Below, piece after piece: positions 12,553 to 23,800 of a stretch of 64,000 nucleotides of DNA. The DNA is from Pochonia chlamydosporia 170 (lineage: Eukaryota > Ascomycota > Sordariomycetes > Hypocreales > Clavicipitaceae), in NCBI RefSeq assembly GCF_001653235.2, contig NC_035791.1:1364001-1428000 (forward strand). Reading direction: 5' to 3'. Under the pieces are notes generated by a model. It was not told the DNA's origin. It did no database searches and saw only the letters and a list, made by a program, of their open reading frames with translations. A program made the position numbers and the translations under genes. Each line of letters opens with the position of its first letter. Within the stretch, counting starts at the first letter, position 1.

Positions 12553-12575
12553 TGATCTGAGTTTCACTCAGATCA
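12553..12575. repeat. 9-bp perfect inverted repeat with 5-nt loop
   Basis: TGATCTGAG, a TTTCA loop and CTCAGATCA form a perfect hairpin in otherwise featureless intergenic sequence. Function unknown. Confidence 0.6.
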
Positions 12576-14584
12576 GCGGGAACTTACCATTGGGTTCTGC
12601 ACTTTATTGCACTATCTTCCCCATACGACTCGTCACCTGCAAAATCTCATCTCGATGTGCGAGTCTACGCTTGCGACTGGTTAGAAAGCCTCCCAGCTCC
12701 CGCTTCTATGGCTCAAAATACTAGTTATATACGGTCTGTTGAAAAACATACCCAATGTGACTCTTGCTCTTCCATAAGGTGACAGTCGTTAGGGTTAGGT
12801 TTGGCACGGCCATGGTATGCAGCCGACAATGATCTCATGTTGGATCAGGCGTGCTCCGTCTTTACGCTGATTACGACGAAAACAGATCTGGAGTGTGGGT
12901 GCAGCCTGCTGTATAGGCAAATACGCTGCATTGGCGATAGCTCCGTTTGCGAGAACAGAATGACCTGATCCCATCTTGTGATAGCCATTGTAATCGGGCA
13001 ATGCCACAAATAGAGAGAGTCAGGCTTCTGTGACAGTGCAGGTGTAATTTGGATCCTCCGCCAAGTGTATACTAACAAATCTTAGACGTCTGGATATACC
13101 TCAGGATACGTCTTTCCAAGAAATATTTCGAGCCTCCCTCTATACTAGTACGACATATCAATGGGCCAGACCCTCCAAATCTGCAACACAACAGAGGCAA
13201 GGCCGTTTCGAGGGCTCGACTTGCTTTAATAGAACAGCGGCTTCACTGGCCAAATTCGGGTCAAAGAATAATTTGTTTCATATGGCTAATTTTCTTCATT
13301 GAGGTCTTTGGCCGCTTTCAAGTCAATGCATGCCGTTTGTTCCTGGAAGAAATGTCCAAGCTGACAACGGGCCGCCCCTTTGGCAGCAGTAGCACGACCG
13401 TCTTACAAAGCACCCTGCAGAATATCAGCCTTGACAAAGTAGCCCGACTCATCGCGTTTGTCTATCCCGTGTACTCATTCAACTTGCCGGTTGTTTGTCG
13501 ACTCTTCGAACCCAGGGTATGCAGATTTGCCGGTACAAAAACTCACTGGAACTTGAAGACTCGATGACATGCACCACTACAACAGTGGAACACATGAAAA
13601 GAACCGGAGATGCAAGGACTGGCCGCCATGTTTGCTTTTGCCTTTGATCTGAACCGGGACACTGCGCCGTCCAGTTCCTCTTATCAAGCTATGAATCTGC
13701 GGTAGCTTGGAAGGAAGCGGTTAGTCGTAGCTGCAAATGAACACCGCTCAAATTCGTAAGAAAGTCGGTACCGGTTCGAAGACTTTTCTCGTCTACACAA
13801 TGGACTGACTTTACGAGTTATGGAACTGCAATTCACCCAGTGTCTTGGTTACGAAATCTTCGGGTGGCGCCGTTGATGCAGACTTCGTCTCCTCCTTTGA
13901 AACCTCATTACTTCTGATTGAGAAAGGAACTCTCCTTCGGAAAGAGATGGAAATCAAGGGTCAAAGGATTGGCACTTACAACACCGGAAGTTCTTAGATG
14001 TGTGGAGCCGCGCTTGTTGTTGACCTTTGACGCCACTTCCGTGTTCAATGTCTTGTTCTTTTCAGCCACAGCCTGCTTCTTCCTCTTTCATTGTTGTCAA
14101 ATTTGCAGCGATTGCGACCGAAAAACTCTCAGTGTCGGATCTTCGCAATTTTCTATGCCAAGATTGTGAGATACGAAGGATGAAAATTACTCCAGCTCTC
14201 AAGGTTCCACTACTTGATGCGTACGATACTGGGTTTTAAGAATATGCGTCCGCATGTCGTTGCGGCTTATCGTTTGGCACTGTTAAGCTTGACGGTGGTA
14301 TAAGAAGTTTCACTCGAATTACCATGCGTAACTGCAGACCAAGGTCGACAAACTTTCATCGGTTGAGGATGGAGTTTGTTCACCTAGTTTCGGCTCCAGT
14401 CAGCCGGGAGGATATGAACTTGGCAATGAAGACACACAATGTCGAGGGTATATTATGCGACACTTCCGAACGTCAATGTATCATCCCACCTGTTGCCTCA
14501 GCCCAAACGAGAGTGAAGGTAGAAGAACAGGAATAGAAAGGTCACCAGGTTGACAATTGGCGTTCAACAAGGCTGTCCTAACAA

Positions 14585-14603
14585 TGTTCACACAAGGTGA
14601 ACA
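14585..14603. repeat. 7-bp perfect inverted repeat
   Basis: TGTTCAC, ACAAG and GTGAACA form a small perfect hairpin, followed at once by a second short one (AGCCC...GGGCT). It lies about 290 bp upstream of the start codon at 14889, so it could be a promoter element. Confidence 0.4.
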
Positions 14604-14888
14604 TAGAGCCCTTGGTTAGGGCTCAACATACCCAAGACGTTGTTCAACAAGCAGCTGTCTTTGTACCCAGCAAAAGAGCCGCATCAGCCATTGGAAGAAC
14701 TGATTGTGTTCCAGTGCTGAACGGTACGAGTGATGCAAAGCTGCGAACCTAGGCAAGATTCCTTTCTATTCAGCCAGGCTCAAAGTGCAATAAACATGTA
14801 TTGTATTCTTGTTCTCATATATATTCTAATCCTCTTCAGCAAGTGTGTCGATCGGACAAGTTCAAGTCGTACAACTAACACACTAACC

Positions 14889-17576
14889 ATGGACGGATTC
14901 TCGAGATCAACAGGCCGGCCTGACGATACTAGAGTCCCTAACAACGACCAGGAACAGCAACTTGGTCAATATTACATGGGCACAACTACCGACACCGAAC
15001 TACCTCAAATCAGTATTGGAGAAGATGGACAAGCATGGGCGCTTGACCCGACGGACATCTCTGAACAGTGTCACGTCGAAGACTACTTGGCCTATAAAGA
15101 GTTCGCCAACGCTCACCACAGCGATGTAGAACTAGACAACTTTGTCGCAATGCCTCCCCCTTCCCTCTGTGTTGCAGGAGACTCGCATAGCATCTCTGGT
15201 GCTGAGGATGCGCATTTCCAGTCAAACATGGAGATGCCTAACACAGCAATGACACGGTCAGAGATTTCGCACTCGCCTGCTGCAACGGGATATGGGGAGA
15301 ATGCAAGCTACATGTTCAGCAACGATCCAAACTTTGACGAAACCTCCCTCCCGGTCCCGTCTTATACTCCCAACATTGTGCAACCTGGGTTCGTGCCCAT
15401 TAATCAAGTTGCACCATATCAGGGACAAATGACTCAACAAGCACCAACTCATCTCCCTCCGGTCCAACACTTGGATCAAGGCTCAGTGTATTCGCCGATG
15501 CCTGGGGTGAGTGAACGAAGAGACTCATATCACTATTCTGACCCCACCGAAGCAATCTATCGCCCTGCTTCTTTGATTCCTAGCCAGTACGCTTCTCAAG
15601 CTGCGAGTGTTGATGCTGGTGTGATGGGCATGGGTAGATCTCTGCCTGTGCCTCGCGCTCTTCTTCAACAATCGCAAGGGAATTTGCCGTATGCAGCACC
15701 AAATTCGGCGTACAATCCTCCACCTCCGAGCCCTCATCCGGCATCTACTTACTTCGGTGATGTAAGTGGACAAGGCATGTACATGATGAACGTTGTTCAG
15801 CCAGTGCAGCACGGGGGGGCTGTCTCCGGCAGCAGTAACATGCCCGGACATTTCGGCGGTAAATACTCCAGGGAAGGAGACCCAGAGAGAGCCTCCAGGG
15901 AAGAAGACTCAGAGGGAGCCACCAAAAACAAAGAAAAAACGAAGGAAACCCCATGGTACGATGCATTTGAGTATGTTCTCATAGGGAACTCCCAGCGCCC
16001 ACCACGGCCATTTGGCAACCAAACTACATCTAGACTCCACACCTTCACCTACGGAAATTATGGACAATTGGAAGCTGGAAAGAAATACAGTACCGAGGAA
16101 ATCAGGGAATACGTCAACGAAAAGGTATCCAAGGAAAAGCCTAATCGGATTGTGGCTGGGGAGAATGCACAAACAAGGGTATCGGCCAAACGTTTCGCCA
16201 TGTGGATCCAATCTGCGCCAGCTCAATGCAGAAATCGCCTGGGTCCAGATGATAATGAATGCAGGTGGGATCAATGTCTCGAAGGGAAGAATAAAGCCGG
16301 AAAGAACTGTCGAAACGGAATTAAGTCGGGCTGGCTCCGTGTTGCTATGGATGAATATCCACAACTGAGAGACGAGGGCCTTCTGGATGCATTGAAACCG
16401 GCCGCTGTTCTTCACCTTTACTGCTTCGAGCGAATTTTCCCGAGGGCACGCATTGTCGAATTCTACCAGAAGGAGTTTCTGCAGATAGATAAGAAAGTCG
16501 AATTCACGACATGTAATGGGGTGAAAGAGAAGAACTATGCGAGCATAGTCAGAGACTCGGGCGATGGCGTGACAAATTCCATCAATGCGTGGTTTGATGA
16601 GCAGCTGAAGATCTCAGGTCCTGTCTCCGAGAAAAATTCCTCAATTGATAAGGGTTGGGTAGATCCTCTGGGTCACAAGACCGATCCTGGTACGACTTTC
16701 GAGTGGCATCAAAGCTCCCTCTCCGCCGCCATTACTCGTTTTCACGTTGGACGGAAGTCCAAAGAGAACGTAGGGACCAGACAAAGAAAGCGGGATGTAC
16801 AAAACGAGGAATTGCCAGACGGTTGTGAGAAAACCTTGGATTACCATCTTGGCAGCTTACATGAGGAAAGGGAGAGAGCCATGAGACGGAAAGCTTGGGA
16901 CAAAACTGAGGACGGCGTGAGAAGAGCTGCAAATAAGAAAGCAGAACAAGAACGAGATGCAAAAGAGAAAGCGCAAAAAGCCGCCGAGAAAGCGGCGCAA
17001 GAAGCCGCCGAGAAAGGCAGATGGGGTGTTTTCGAGACCATAGAACGCACAAAAACGAAGCAATCGCGGCGGCGGGGAAGAAAACCGGCAAAGGAGTCCA
17101 CAGTCAGCACCGACACGCCAGACCGGTCTGTTGAACGGTCTGTGTCAGGGCCGCGTCGAGCAAGAGAAATAGAGGTATATCAAACCACGCCCACTCCTTC
17201 AATGCAGCCGAATGCATGTATTTCTATGGAGCCTACAGCTCGTTACGGTGCTTTGCTTCCGGGTGATTTTGGTCCCCATCCCACCTACGCGGATTTCCCG
17301 TCTATCAAGGAACACTTCTACATGCAAAACAACCCTCACATGCAGCCTGCAGCGCCAATGGCCAACATGCTGCCATCCGAGACGCTGTTGCCGCCAATGA
17401 CGACAATGCCGTCGCACATGTCAACTCCCGAGCCGCCGATGAGACAGCCACTTGTTGACACAAGCGCAGACAACTCCCAGAGGCCGTTTGACGCGTACGC
17501 CGAGCCAAGGGGGAAGAAACGACCAAGGAATCGGAACCAAGATGACGGGTTGCCCGGGAAGAGAATGCGTCATTAG
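14889..17576 (+). CDS. Unrecognised 895-aa basic, probably nuclear protein
   Basis: Single exon. The ATG at 14889 has a good context (ACCATGG). An in-frame ATG at 14733 would add 52 residues with a hydrophobic stretch, but that segment looks like a leader intron ending TCTAATCCTCTTCAG. Residues about 1-340 are a low-complexity region rich in Pro, Ser, Gln and Met. Residues about 340-355 hold a perfect-period duplication (SREGDPERA/SREEDSEGA). A dense globular core lies at about 360-620, with several Cys (AQCRNR, NECRWDQC, KNCRNG). Next is a long charged Ala/Lys/Glu-rich helix of coiled-coil type (about 660-710). The C-terminus carries basic clusters (RRRGRKP, GKKRPRNR, GKRMRH) like bipartite nuclear signals. 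I do not recognise the family. A nuclear or chromatin role is inference from the basic clusters alone. The gene is isolated, with 4 kb of empty sequence upstream. Confidence 0.75.
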   Translation: MDGFSRSTGRPDDTRVPNNDQEQQLGQYYMGTTTDTELPQISIGEDGQAWALDPTDISEQCHVEDYLAYKEFANAHHSDVELDNFVAMPPPSLCVAGDSHSISGAEDAHFQSNMEMPNTAMTRSEISHSPAATGYGENASYMFSNDPNFDETSLPVPSYTPNIVQPGFVPINQVAPYQGQMTQQAPTHLPPVQHLDQGSVYSPMPGVSERRDSYHYSDPTEAIYRPASLIPSQYASQAASVDAGVMGMGRSLPVPRALLQQSQGNLPYAAPNSAYNPPPPSPHPASTYFGDVSGQGMYMMNVVQPVQHGGAVSGSSNMPGHFGGKYSREGDPERASREEDSEGATKNKEKTKETPWYDAFEYVLIGNSQRPPRPFGNQTTSRLHTFTYGNYGQLEAGKKYSTEEIREYVNEKVSKEKPNRIVAGENAQTRVSAKRFAMWIQSAPAQCRNRLGPDDNECRWDQCLEGKNKAGKNCRNGIKSGWLRVAMDEYPQLRDEGLLDALKPAAVLHLYCFERIFPRARIVEFYQKEFLQIDKKVEFTTCNGVKEKNYASIVRDSGDGVTNSINAWFDEQLKISGPVSEKNSSIDKGWVDPLGHKTDPGTTFEWHQSSLSAAITRFHVGRKSKENVGTRQRKRDVQNEELPDGCEKTLDYHLGSLHEERERAMRRKAWDKTEDGVRRAANKKAEQERDAKEKAQKAAEKAAQEAAEKGRWGVFETIERTKTKQSRRRGRKPAKESTVSTDTPDRSVERSVSGPRRAREIEVYQTTPTPSMQPNACISMEPTARYGALLPGDFGPHPTYADFPSIKEHFYMQNNPHMQPAAPMANMLPSETLLPPMTTMPSHMSTPEPPMRQPLVDTSADNSQRPFDAYAEPRGKKRPRNRNQDDGLPGKRMRH
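15866..15919 (+). repeat. 27-bp in-frame tandem duplication
   Basis: Two copies of a 27-bp unit (from 15866 and 15893) start CTCCAGGGAAG and encode SREGDPERA then SREEDSEGA. They mark a low-complexity hinge before the globular core of the 895-aa protein. Confidence 0.75.
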
Positions 17577-18089
17577 AATGGATGGTATTCCCCGACACGG
17601 AGGCGGGAGAAGTCGGTGCCGATCAGTCCAAGGACGGTGCCGGCGGAGGTGTCCTAGCCATGGGAGGGAGGGAGGGAGGAAATGAGGGTTTTTGCTTTTT
17701 TTGGTTTTGGACGTTCATTAGTACATGTTTCTTTTGTTTTGTTCTGTTTCAACACTGTTGTGATGGAAAGACGAGTATTTACGTATATTTGGCTGTTATT
17801 TATCTCCTTGCTTGAATTTAGGATTCGTTGGCTCTAATGTGCCGAGCCAGCGATGAGTTACGTTAATGAATTGAATTTTTACTATACTACCGTTTATTCC
17901 GTTGCAACGTGAATTACACATTCTCACATAGCCACGCCCATCTCCATATGACGTCTTCTCGCGCACTTACACGCAACCAATCACAGTTCCCCCATATCTC
18001 CCGTGAGTAAGCAACCTCGCCCCAAAACGGCAACCACAACCATTGCATCATCCATCCATCTACATCAACCTCACAACAACACCATCCCC
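17577..18089. other. Spacer with 3' UTR and promoter
   Basis: This holds the 3' untranslated region of the 895-aa gene and the promoter of the flavin-reductase-like gene. A G-tract motif lies at 17662-17676. T-rich sequence follows (17690-17750). Confidence 0.4.
17662..17676 (+). other. Potential G-quadruplex
   Basis: Four GGG tracts separated by single A (GGGAGGGAGGGAGGG), followed by AGG, lie 86 bp after the stop codon at 17576. On the sense strand this should fall in the 3' untranslated RNA. The motif is certain; folding is not tested. Confidence 0.7.
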
Positions 18090-19006
18090 ATGCCGCGCCT
18101 CAAACTTCCCTCCCAATTCCTCCCCAAACGCCAATTCACAATGTCCACCCCCCGCCCCCGCCACCCAGACTTCAAAACCGTCGAATCCTCCCGCCCTCCC
18201 CCCTCCCCCTCCTTCAAATACACACAAACCCCCTCCCCATCATGGACATTCGGCTCCGGCGCCAACACACCCTCCTCACACACCCACATCCGCATCGACC
18301 CCTACGCACCGAACCGCTCCTCCCTCCTAAACTACAAACTCCTCATATCCAGCATCGTCCCCCGCCCGATCGCCTTCCTGTCCACGCTCTCGCCAGACGG
18401 GAAGCCGAACCTCGCGCCCTTCAGCTACTTCAACATGGTGCACCACGACCCGCCCATCTTCGTGGTCGGCTTCTCCAGCCCCGTCGCACGCGCAAAAGAC
18501 TCGCTGAGGAATATCCTCGCTACGAGGGAGTGCGTCATCAACATTATTTCAGAGTCGTTCGTCGAGGCCGCCAACTCGACGAGCGTGGATGCCCCGTACG
18601 GGATATCGGAGTGGGATGTCGCGGGGCTGACGGGGCTGGACTGCGAGGTCGTCAAGTGTAAGAGGGTGGGGGAGGCGGTGGTGAGTGTGGAGGCGAGGCT
18701 GGATATGGTGAAGGAGTGGGAGAGTAGGACGTCGGGGGACAAGACGGGCACGATGGTGGTGCTTGAGGGGCTGAGGTTTTGGGTGAGAGAGGATGCTGTT
18801 AATGAGGAGGGAAGTCTTGTTGATCCTGCGGTGAGTTGGGTTGTGTGAGAATGAAGAGTTGAACTGACGGTTTTTAGGTGCTGAGACCGATTGGGAGGAT
18901 GGGAGGGATTACGTATAGTAGGGTGAATGAGGCTTTTGAGCTGCCGAGACCGAAATTTGAAGAGGACGTTGGTGGGGAGGAGGGACTGGAAAAGATTAAG
19001 AATTGA
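18090..19006 (+). CDS. Flavin-reductase-like (FMN-binding split barrel) protein
   Basis: Two exons, 18090-18830 and 18878-19006, with a 47-nt GTGAGT...TTTTAG intron in phase 0, give 289 aa. A second in-frame ATG at 18141 would give 272 aa. The N-terminal 90 residues are Pro/Ser-rich. The segment before the second ATG is basic and lacks acidic residues (MPRLKLPSQFLPKRQF), so it could be a mitochondrial presequence. The fold core is clear: SSIVPRPIAFLSTLSPDGKPNLAPFSYFN, then HHDPPIFVVGF and NILATRECVINI, as in the DIM6/NTAB family of flavin reductases that bind FMN. Similar fungal proteins are annotated by domain only and the substrate is unknown. The gene converges on the phosphodiesterase gene, with 169 bp between stop codons. 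The 5' half of the coding region is strongly C-rich. Confidence 0.85.
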
Positions 19007-19175
19007 GGCTATAGGGCATATAGATATGGATAATGACACGGGCCGATAGACAAAATGTGGTATAGATAAGTACCTAACGTCATATACTCATACATCATGA
19101 CAAAATACTCCAGAAAGAGAAAACTCCAACTAAATGTCCATCCAAGCTGTTCAGTCGGCAAAACATCAACACTAG

Positions 19176-20875
19176 CTAGAAATAGAAACTCATCCCCGAT
19201 TTGGAAATGATAAATTCACACCCCAGATTGACCTCCTTCTCATGTTCCTGTAACTGCTGGAATATAATGTCCCCGACTGGCGGTCCATCTTCTAGTCGCT
19301 CCTTGACGTGGATGATGATAACCTTCAGGCCCTCCAGTGGCTTCCGTTCTATCATAGGACCCAGCGGCTCAACATCATGCAGCGTCAGTTCGTCGGTTGG
19401 CGTCGCGAGATGTGGTGTATCGACATGGTCTGGCGTTGTTGCTTGTCTGAGAAGCGGCGGTTTGACGGATTTTGGCGACACAGGGTCATCTAGAACTGAG
19501 CTTTGTTTCCTTGAGAGGTTTCGTCGGTGATTCATGCTGTCGTCAATGCTCATACGCTTCCGCTTCTTGGAATCGAAATTCTTAAGCTTGCGGCACATTT
19601 CAACCTCGCTCGCCAACGCCTGCAACTCGTCTATAATGAAGCAGGGCTTCAGGTGTCCGAAGAGCCGGTCATTGCTTTGTGAATCCTCGTATGAACACTC
19701 GATGAAAATTGCAGCCAGCATTCCAGATGCTATTCTCGGTGCGGCTTCTTGCCAGACGTATAGATTTCGCGGACTAAGCGAGATGCTGTCCGGCTCAACA
19801 TCTCCAAAAATGAGGACTTCGCGACGATGCGCTTGGTCCCGTATAAAGTAAGCACTGGAGTCGTAGACACAAAATTTATCCTGTTCGCCGCCGCTCCCGA
19901 ATTGTGGTGATGATGCAGCTGAAAATGCAGCCTGGCTGAGCAAACCCGTCGTTCTCGGTGTTGGTTGCAGCGATGTATGGTTAAGAAGGTCCCGTCTCGG
20001 CGTTTGCGACGATGCGTCATGGCTGCCAAACCGGGTTGACGCACTCGATGCTGAACCGCGATGAGGGTGTTTCTCAATGCAGTGGCCGTGGCTGACACTC
20101 CAGGTCTTAACTAGGAGGCCGTTACACACTTCCATATATCCCCTTCCTTCGCCATCTCCGAGCGCCGGGCTTCCTCCTTCAACCAGCCTTAGATAGGTGA
20201 GCAAGCCTGCGCCATTGTTCTCATCACTGAGGTTAGGCCAAATAACATTGTTGAAAATGTGATTCTTGAACGCTTGAATGGTACTGGGCAATCCGGCCAG
20301 CTTCTTGGGTCGTGTGCCTGGTAAGCCTGCCGTGTTGACCACGAATCCTGAGATGTGGTCAAGGTGAGGATGCGTTATGAGATAGGTATCGACCAAGGAT
20401 CGCGTTACGTGAGCGGCATTGGCGTTTACAGACGCATGTGGCAACTCCAGCCCAGCAAAGGCACCAGTGGTGAGTGTGAAGGGTAAGTCGGTGGGTGGTG
20501 GTGACGGGTAAGCGTCCTGTATCAAGCGGGTGATGGCAGAGAGATGGACGCCAGCATCGACGGCGACAATTGAACCTTTAGACCATTTCTCGGCAACAGA
20601 TCGTACCAGAAATGCTGTGACATTTGATTCCTGTGGCCCTCCTCCGGAGCCCTTGATCGTGTTAGCCGTTTTGTGCATGATTGATAACCATCACATCCCA
20701 GACCGATGAGGTCATTCCAAAGGGACAGATGTGTGCCGCCAACGTTTACGAGCTATGAGAGCCCGTGCGGCAATGTCAAACAACAACAGGCATACATCCC
20801 CGAGGAAGAAAAAAAAGCGCAACAAGAGCTTACCAGGACAATTACCTGCAACGCAGGATCCGCGACCTCCCCCAT
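19176..20875 (-). CDS. pde1: Class II (low-affinity) 3',5'-cyclic-AMP phosphodiesterase
   Basis: Two exons: 20875-20834 (14 codons) and 20651-19176, giving 505 aa. Exon 1 encodes MGEVADPALQVIVL and joins in phase 0 to GSGGGPQESNVTAFLVRS, restoring the beta-strand that opens this family. The 182-nt intron has a GTAAGC donor, a GCTAAC branch site and a CAAG acceptor. The metallo-beta-lactamase-type metal motif HPHLDH is at residues 108-113, and the signature region continues as ISGFVVNTAG. Downstream conserved stretches include YLRLVEGG, VYDSSAYFIRD, LIFGDVEPDS and IFIECSYEDS. A long disordered insert (about 375-440) and a C-terminal strand (GLKVIIIHVKE) follow. The enzyme hydrolyses cAMP to AMP and so limits protein kinase A signalling. 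An ATG at 20678 also opens the long exon but would lose the N-terminal strand, so I prefer the spliced start. Confidence 0.92.
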
Positions 20876-23800
20876 CAAGGGCAGCTTAATATTCTAAGCC
20901 CGCCGTTCCCAGGTCTTCTCAAAGTACCTTCGCTCGATAGTGCGAACAAAGCCCGGGGCGTGGACGTCGCCAATAATAGAAATAGGCGCTTTACGGTTCC
21001 GCTGTCCAGTGGCTGCTCAGCAGAACATTGGCCAGGCAAATTCTTGTCAAAGACTAGAATCGTCGTCGTGGGCTGCGATGTATAATATTACTGCACGTGA
21101 TGTTGATGATGCAAGTGGTGACCCGAGCTCCAGCTCCAGCTCCTGGTGGCGGCGCCCGTCTGTCAGGTTACACTGCAAGCTCCTAGCTCTCCAACGAGGG
21201 ACCAACGTGGGACAGGCAGCGTCCCGGCCAGTCGGCGAGCACCAACGGTCAATGTAACCAGATTGGTCTGACGTCGAGTCCCTTGTGTAGCATGCAAAGA
21301 TCGCGTCTTGTATGTCCCGTCTTTGTTCTGATGTGACAGGCCCCGCTATTTGCGGTTGTGTCTTAGTTAGTGTCAAGATCTTTGTCTCAAATGATGGAAA
21401 GGATGAATGATGTCGGATGGATGTCAGAGGACCTTGGCCGATGGCTGAGATCGGCGATAGGAAGCGCGGTTGAAGATAATATGTAATGCAGAGAGCGTAA
21501 TGTATGCTGTAGAACCTGAGGTTCGCAAACTCCACGGGACGTCTTGTGAGACCGGAGCTCCCGTCTGTTGACACGCGGCAAATTACCAACGGGCGCCGCT
21601 TCGCTTCCTGGGTCGTGGTGATGGGAGGAGGGAGTAGTGCTGGGACGTCTGTTGACCGTGTTCGTCGCGCTATTGGTTTGTGGTCGGTGTTTTGCTATTC
21701 TTGGGGGATAAAAGGAAGTTGTTGAGCAATCAAAGTCGAAGAATAGCCGGCACGATGGAGCTTTGGATGAGCTAGCATCGATCCCACTGTGGCACCGTCG
21801 CCCTAGACTTTCGAGTATCGGGAGCCAACTTTAACCTGGACAACATCCAGAGTCAAGGCCGCATCAATCAATCATGGACCCCAAACGGATGCACATGCAG
21901 TTGTTGAACCAGGGCACCATGTCAGTCACTTCGGCGATCCCGCTAGCTTGGCTCGAAGATGCCAGGGTAGCATTTCCATTCGGGATGAGAGCCCCAGTAC
22001 CAGTGCCAGTGCCAGTGCCATGTCGACTCGGATCTGATCTGGCCCAGCTTTGTGTGCCCAGAATGCATCCCCCATATCCACTTGGTTGCCTGTTAGCAAT
22101 GTGTGGCACATGCAAGCCGGCAGAGGATTGTGGAGATGGTCTTGAATGGGATGACGGCGTCGCCTGATGGCTGACATGGTTCATCAGCGTGCATATGAAG
22201 AAGAATGGGGGTTTCTTACTGGATGCTCTCTAACAATCAGCACATTGGGCTCTGGCGGAGTGGGCTCGAAGTGGTTGAAGATGTGAAATGACAGTTTAAC
22301 CGAGTTTGCCTGCATGTGGCCAAGGTTAAACCTGGAAGCTGAGGAAGGAGCCAGCCCACGTTCCTTCTGCTGCTACGAACTCCTTGATAAGGCAACCGAC
22401 TTTGGATGCAGTATTGTGAAAGATACAAAACCGAAGCTACCAAGGGATTCCAATGAAAATATACTAGCAACGCAGTAGCACCCTCCATCGCAGCGGCATT
22501 CTGGAGCAGGCAAATGCAAATTGCGCATTCCCATCATGCTCGGCTTCGGGGTGTCTGGCATGCGAATGAAAACTAGTATGCTCTAATTGTTAAAGTTGCT
22601 GATGCGGAAATGTTTGCACCCTTGTCAAGTCTGCAATGCTCCCTACCCTACAGCTCCGCAGCAATGGCGGCGTGCTAAAAACACTCTTTGCATTGTACAG
22701 AATAAATTAACGGAGATGAAATAAACTTGGCAATATTTTAAGACTTGACCTAGTCACTTGGTTCCTAAGCCTACGTTTTCTAGTCTAAATAGCCTTGAAG
22801 CCATTCGGATGTTGAGGCTGCCCGCACATTTCTCTACGGCACTAGAGATTGCTAAGAAGGGTTGCACACCATCAACAAAACTGTCAAGCGCTGCGCTCCT
22901 TTACGCGCAATAGGATTCGACCTAAGATGTTAGTTTTTTAGACTTAGAGTGGCCGTAACCTTCGCTGTAGCTTAAGATTCAACTCACTCAATAAAATTTA
23001 ACTAAGCCGAGGGGCCATCTCACACTAAAGGCTTAACCCTACATTCATAAACCAACACGGGCGTAAATGACATGTAGACAAAAAACATGGAGGTATCACA
23101 TCCCCTTTGAGCAGCCTCAGGTAAATGACGAATTTGAGACATTGCATGCTTTGTATATTCAGCTAACAAAGCAACAATGCAATCCTTCCAACGTCAGCCA
23201 CCAATGTTCTGAATCCAATTACAACAAAGATGCGTCATGCTGGCAAACAGTTCTCATGAGAAGACAAGAAGATAACAATGTTAGTATCTAGCCTATCACC
23301 AGATCGTCCACATCCGGCGCAAAGTATTCCACACACTTTACAGAGTACACTACGACTCTGAGATAGTGGGCTTGATACATACAGGGACGTAGGCATGTTC
23401 TTCCCCTCACTGTAACTCTTATCAGTCCATGACAGCACAAACATCTCAAAGCTGGGGCATCTCAATCCGTTGAGATGCATCCCGCTTCTTAGCCTACCCT
23501 CAAGATAAGGCTGAGACACCCAACACCCGGAACACCCTCCGATTGCACCAACCCGCCCATCTCCGTCTCCCAACGGAACACACCGCGCCCAAATCGGACG
23601 TCGCTTCCTCGCCTCAGGTTATCTTCGGACCACCATCCGGAAGACGGCGCGATGCTAGCTACAGCGAGGTCACGAGGTCAGGAAGCTTTGTGGCTTCCAC
23701 GCTCGGCATTTGTGTTGAGGAGGTTGAAAGTGGCGCTGACCATTGAATATTAAAAGGCAGCCATGTCTCCGGCTTTGACGGCTTCAACTCAAGGTTAAAG

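Larger units (their letters stand above)
10815..14888. other. Gene-poor 4.1-kb interval
   Basis: No reading frame here resembles a protein. The longest open frames (for example 11994-12494 plus) have random-looking composition. I saw no tRNA or 5S rRNA gene. Two perfect small inverted repeats stand out, at 12553-12575 and 14585-14603. The right end should hold the promoter of the gene starting at 14889, with a likely 5'-leader intron acceptor (TCTAATCCTCTTCAG) ending near 14840. Confidence 0.4.

Noticed and set aside
15010..17600. Many antisense open frames opposite the 895-aa protein
   Set aside because: Shadows of the sense frame: they lack independent starts and splice signals, and the sense strand is continuous over 895 codons.
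21990..22022. CCAGTG/CCAGTA short repeat
   Set aside because: Only about four imperfect copies, too short to report as more than low-complexity sequence.
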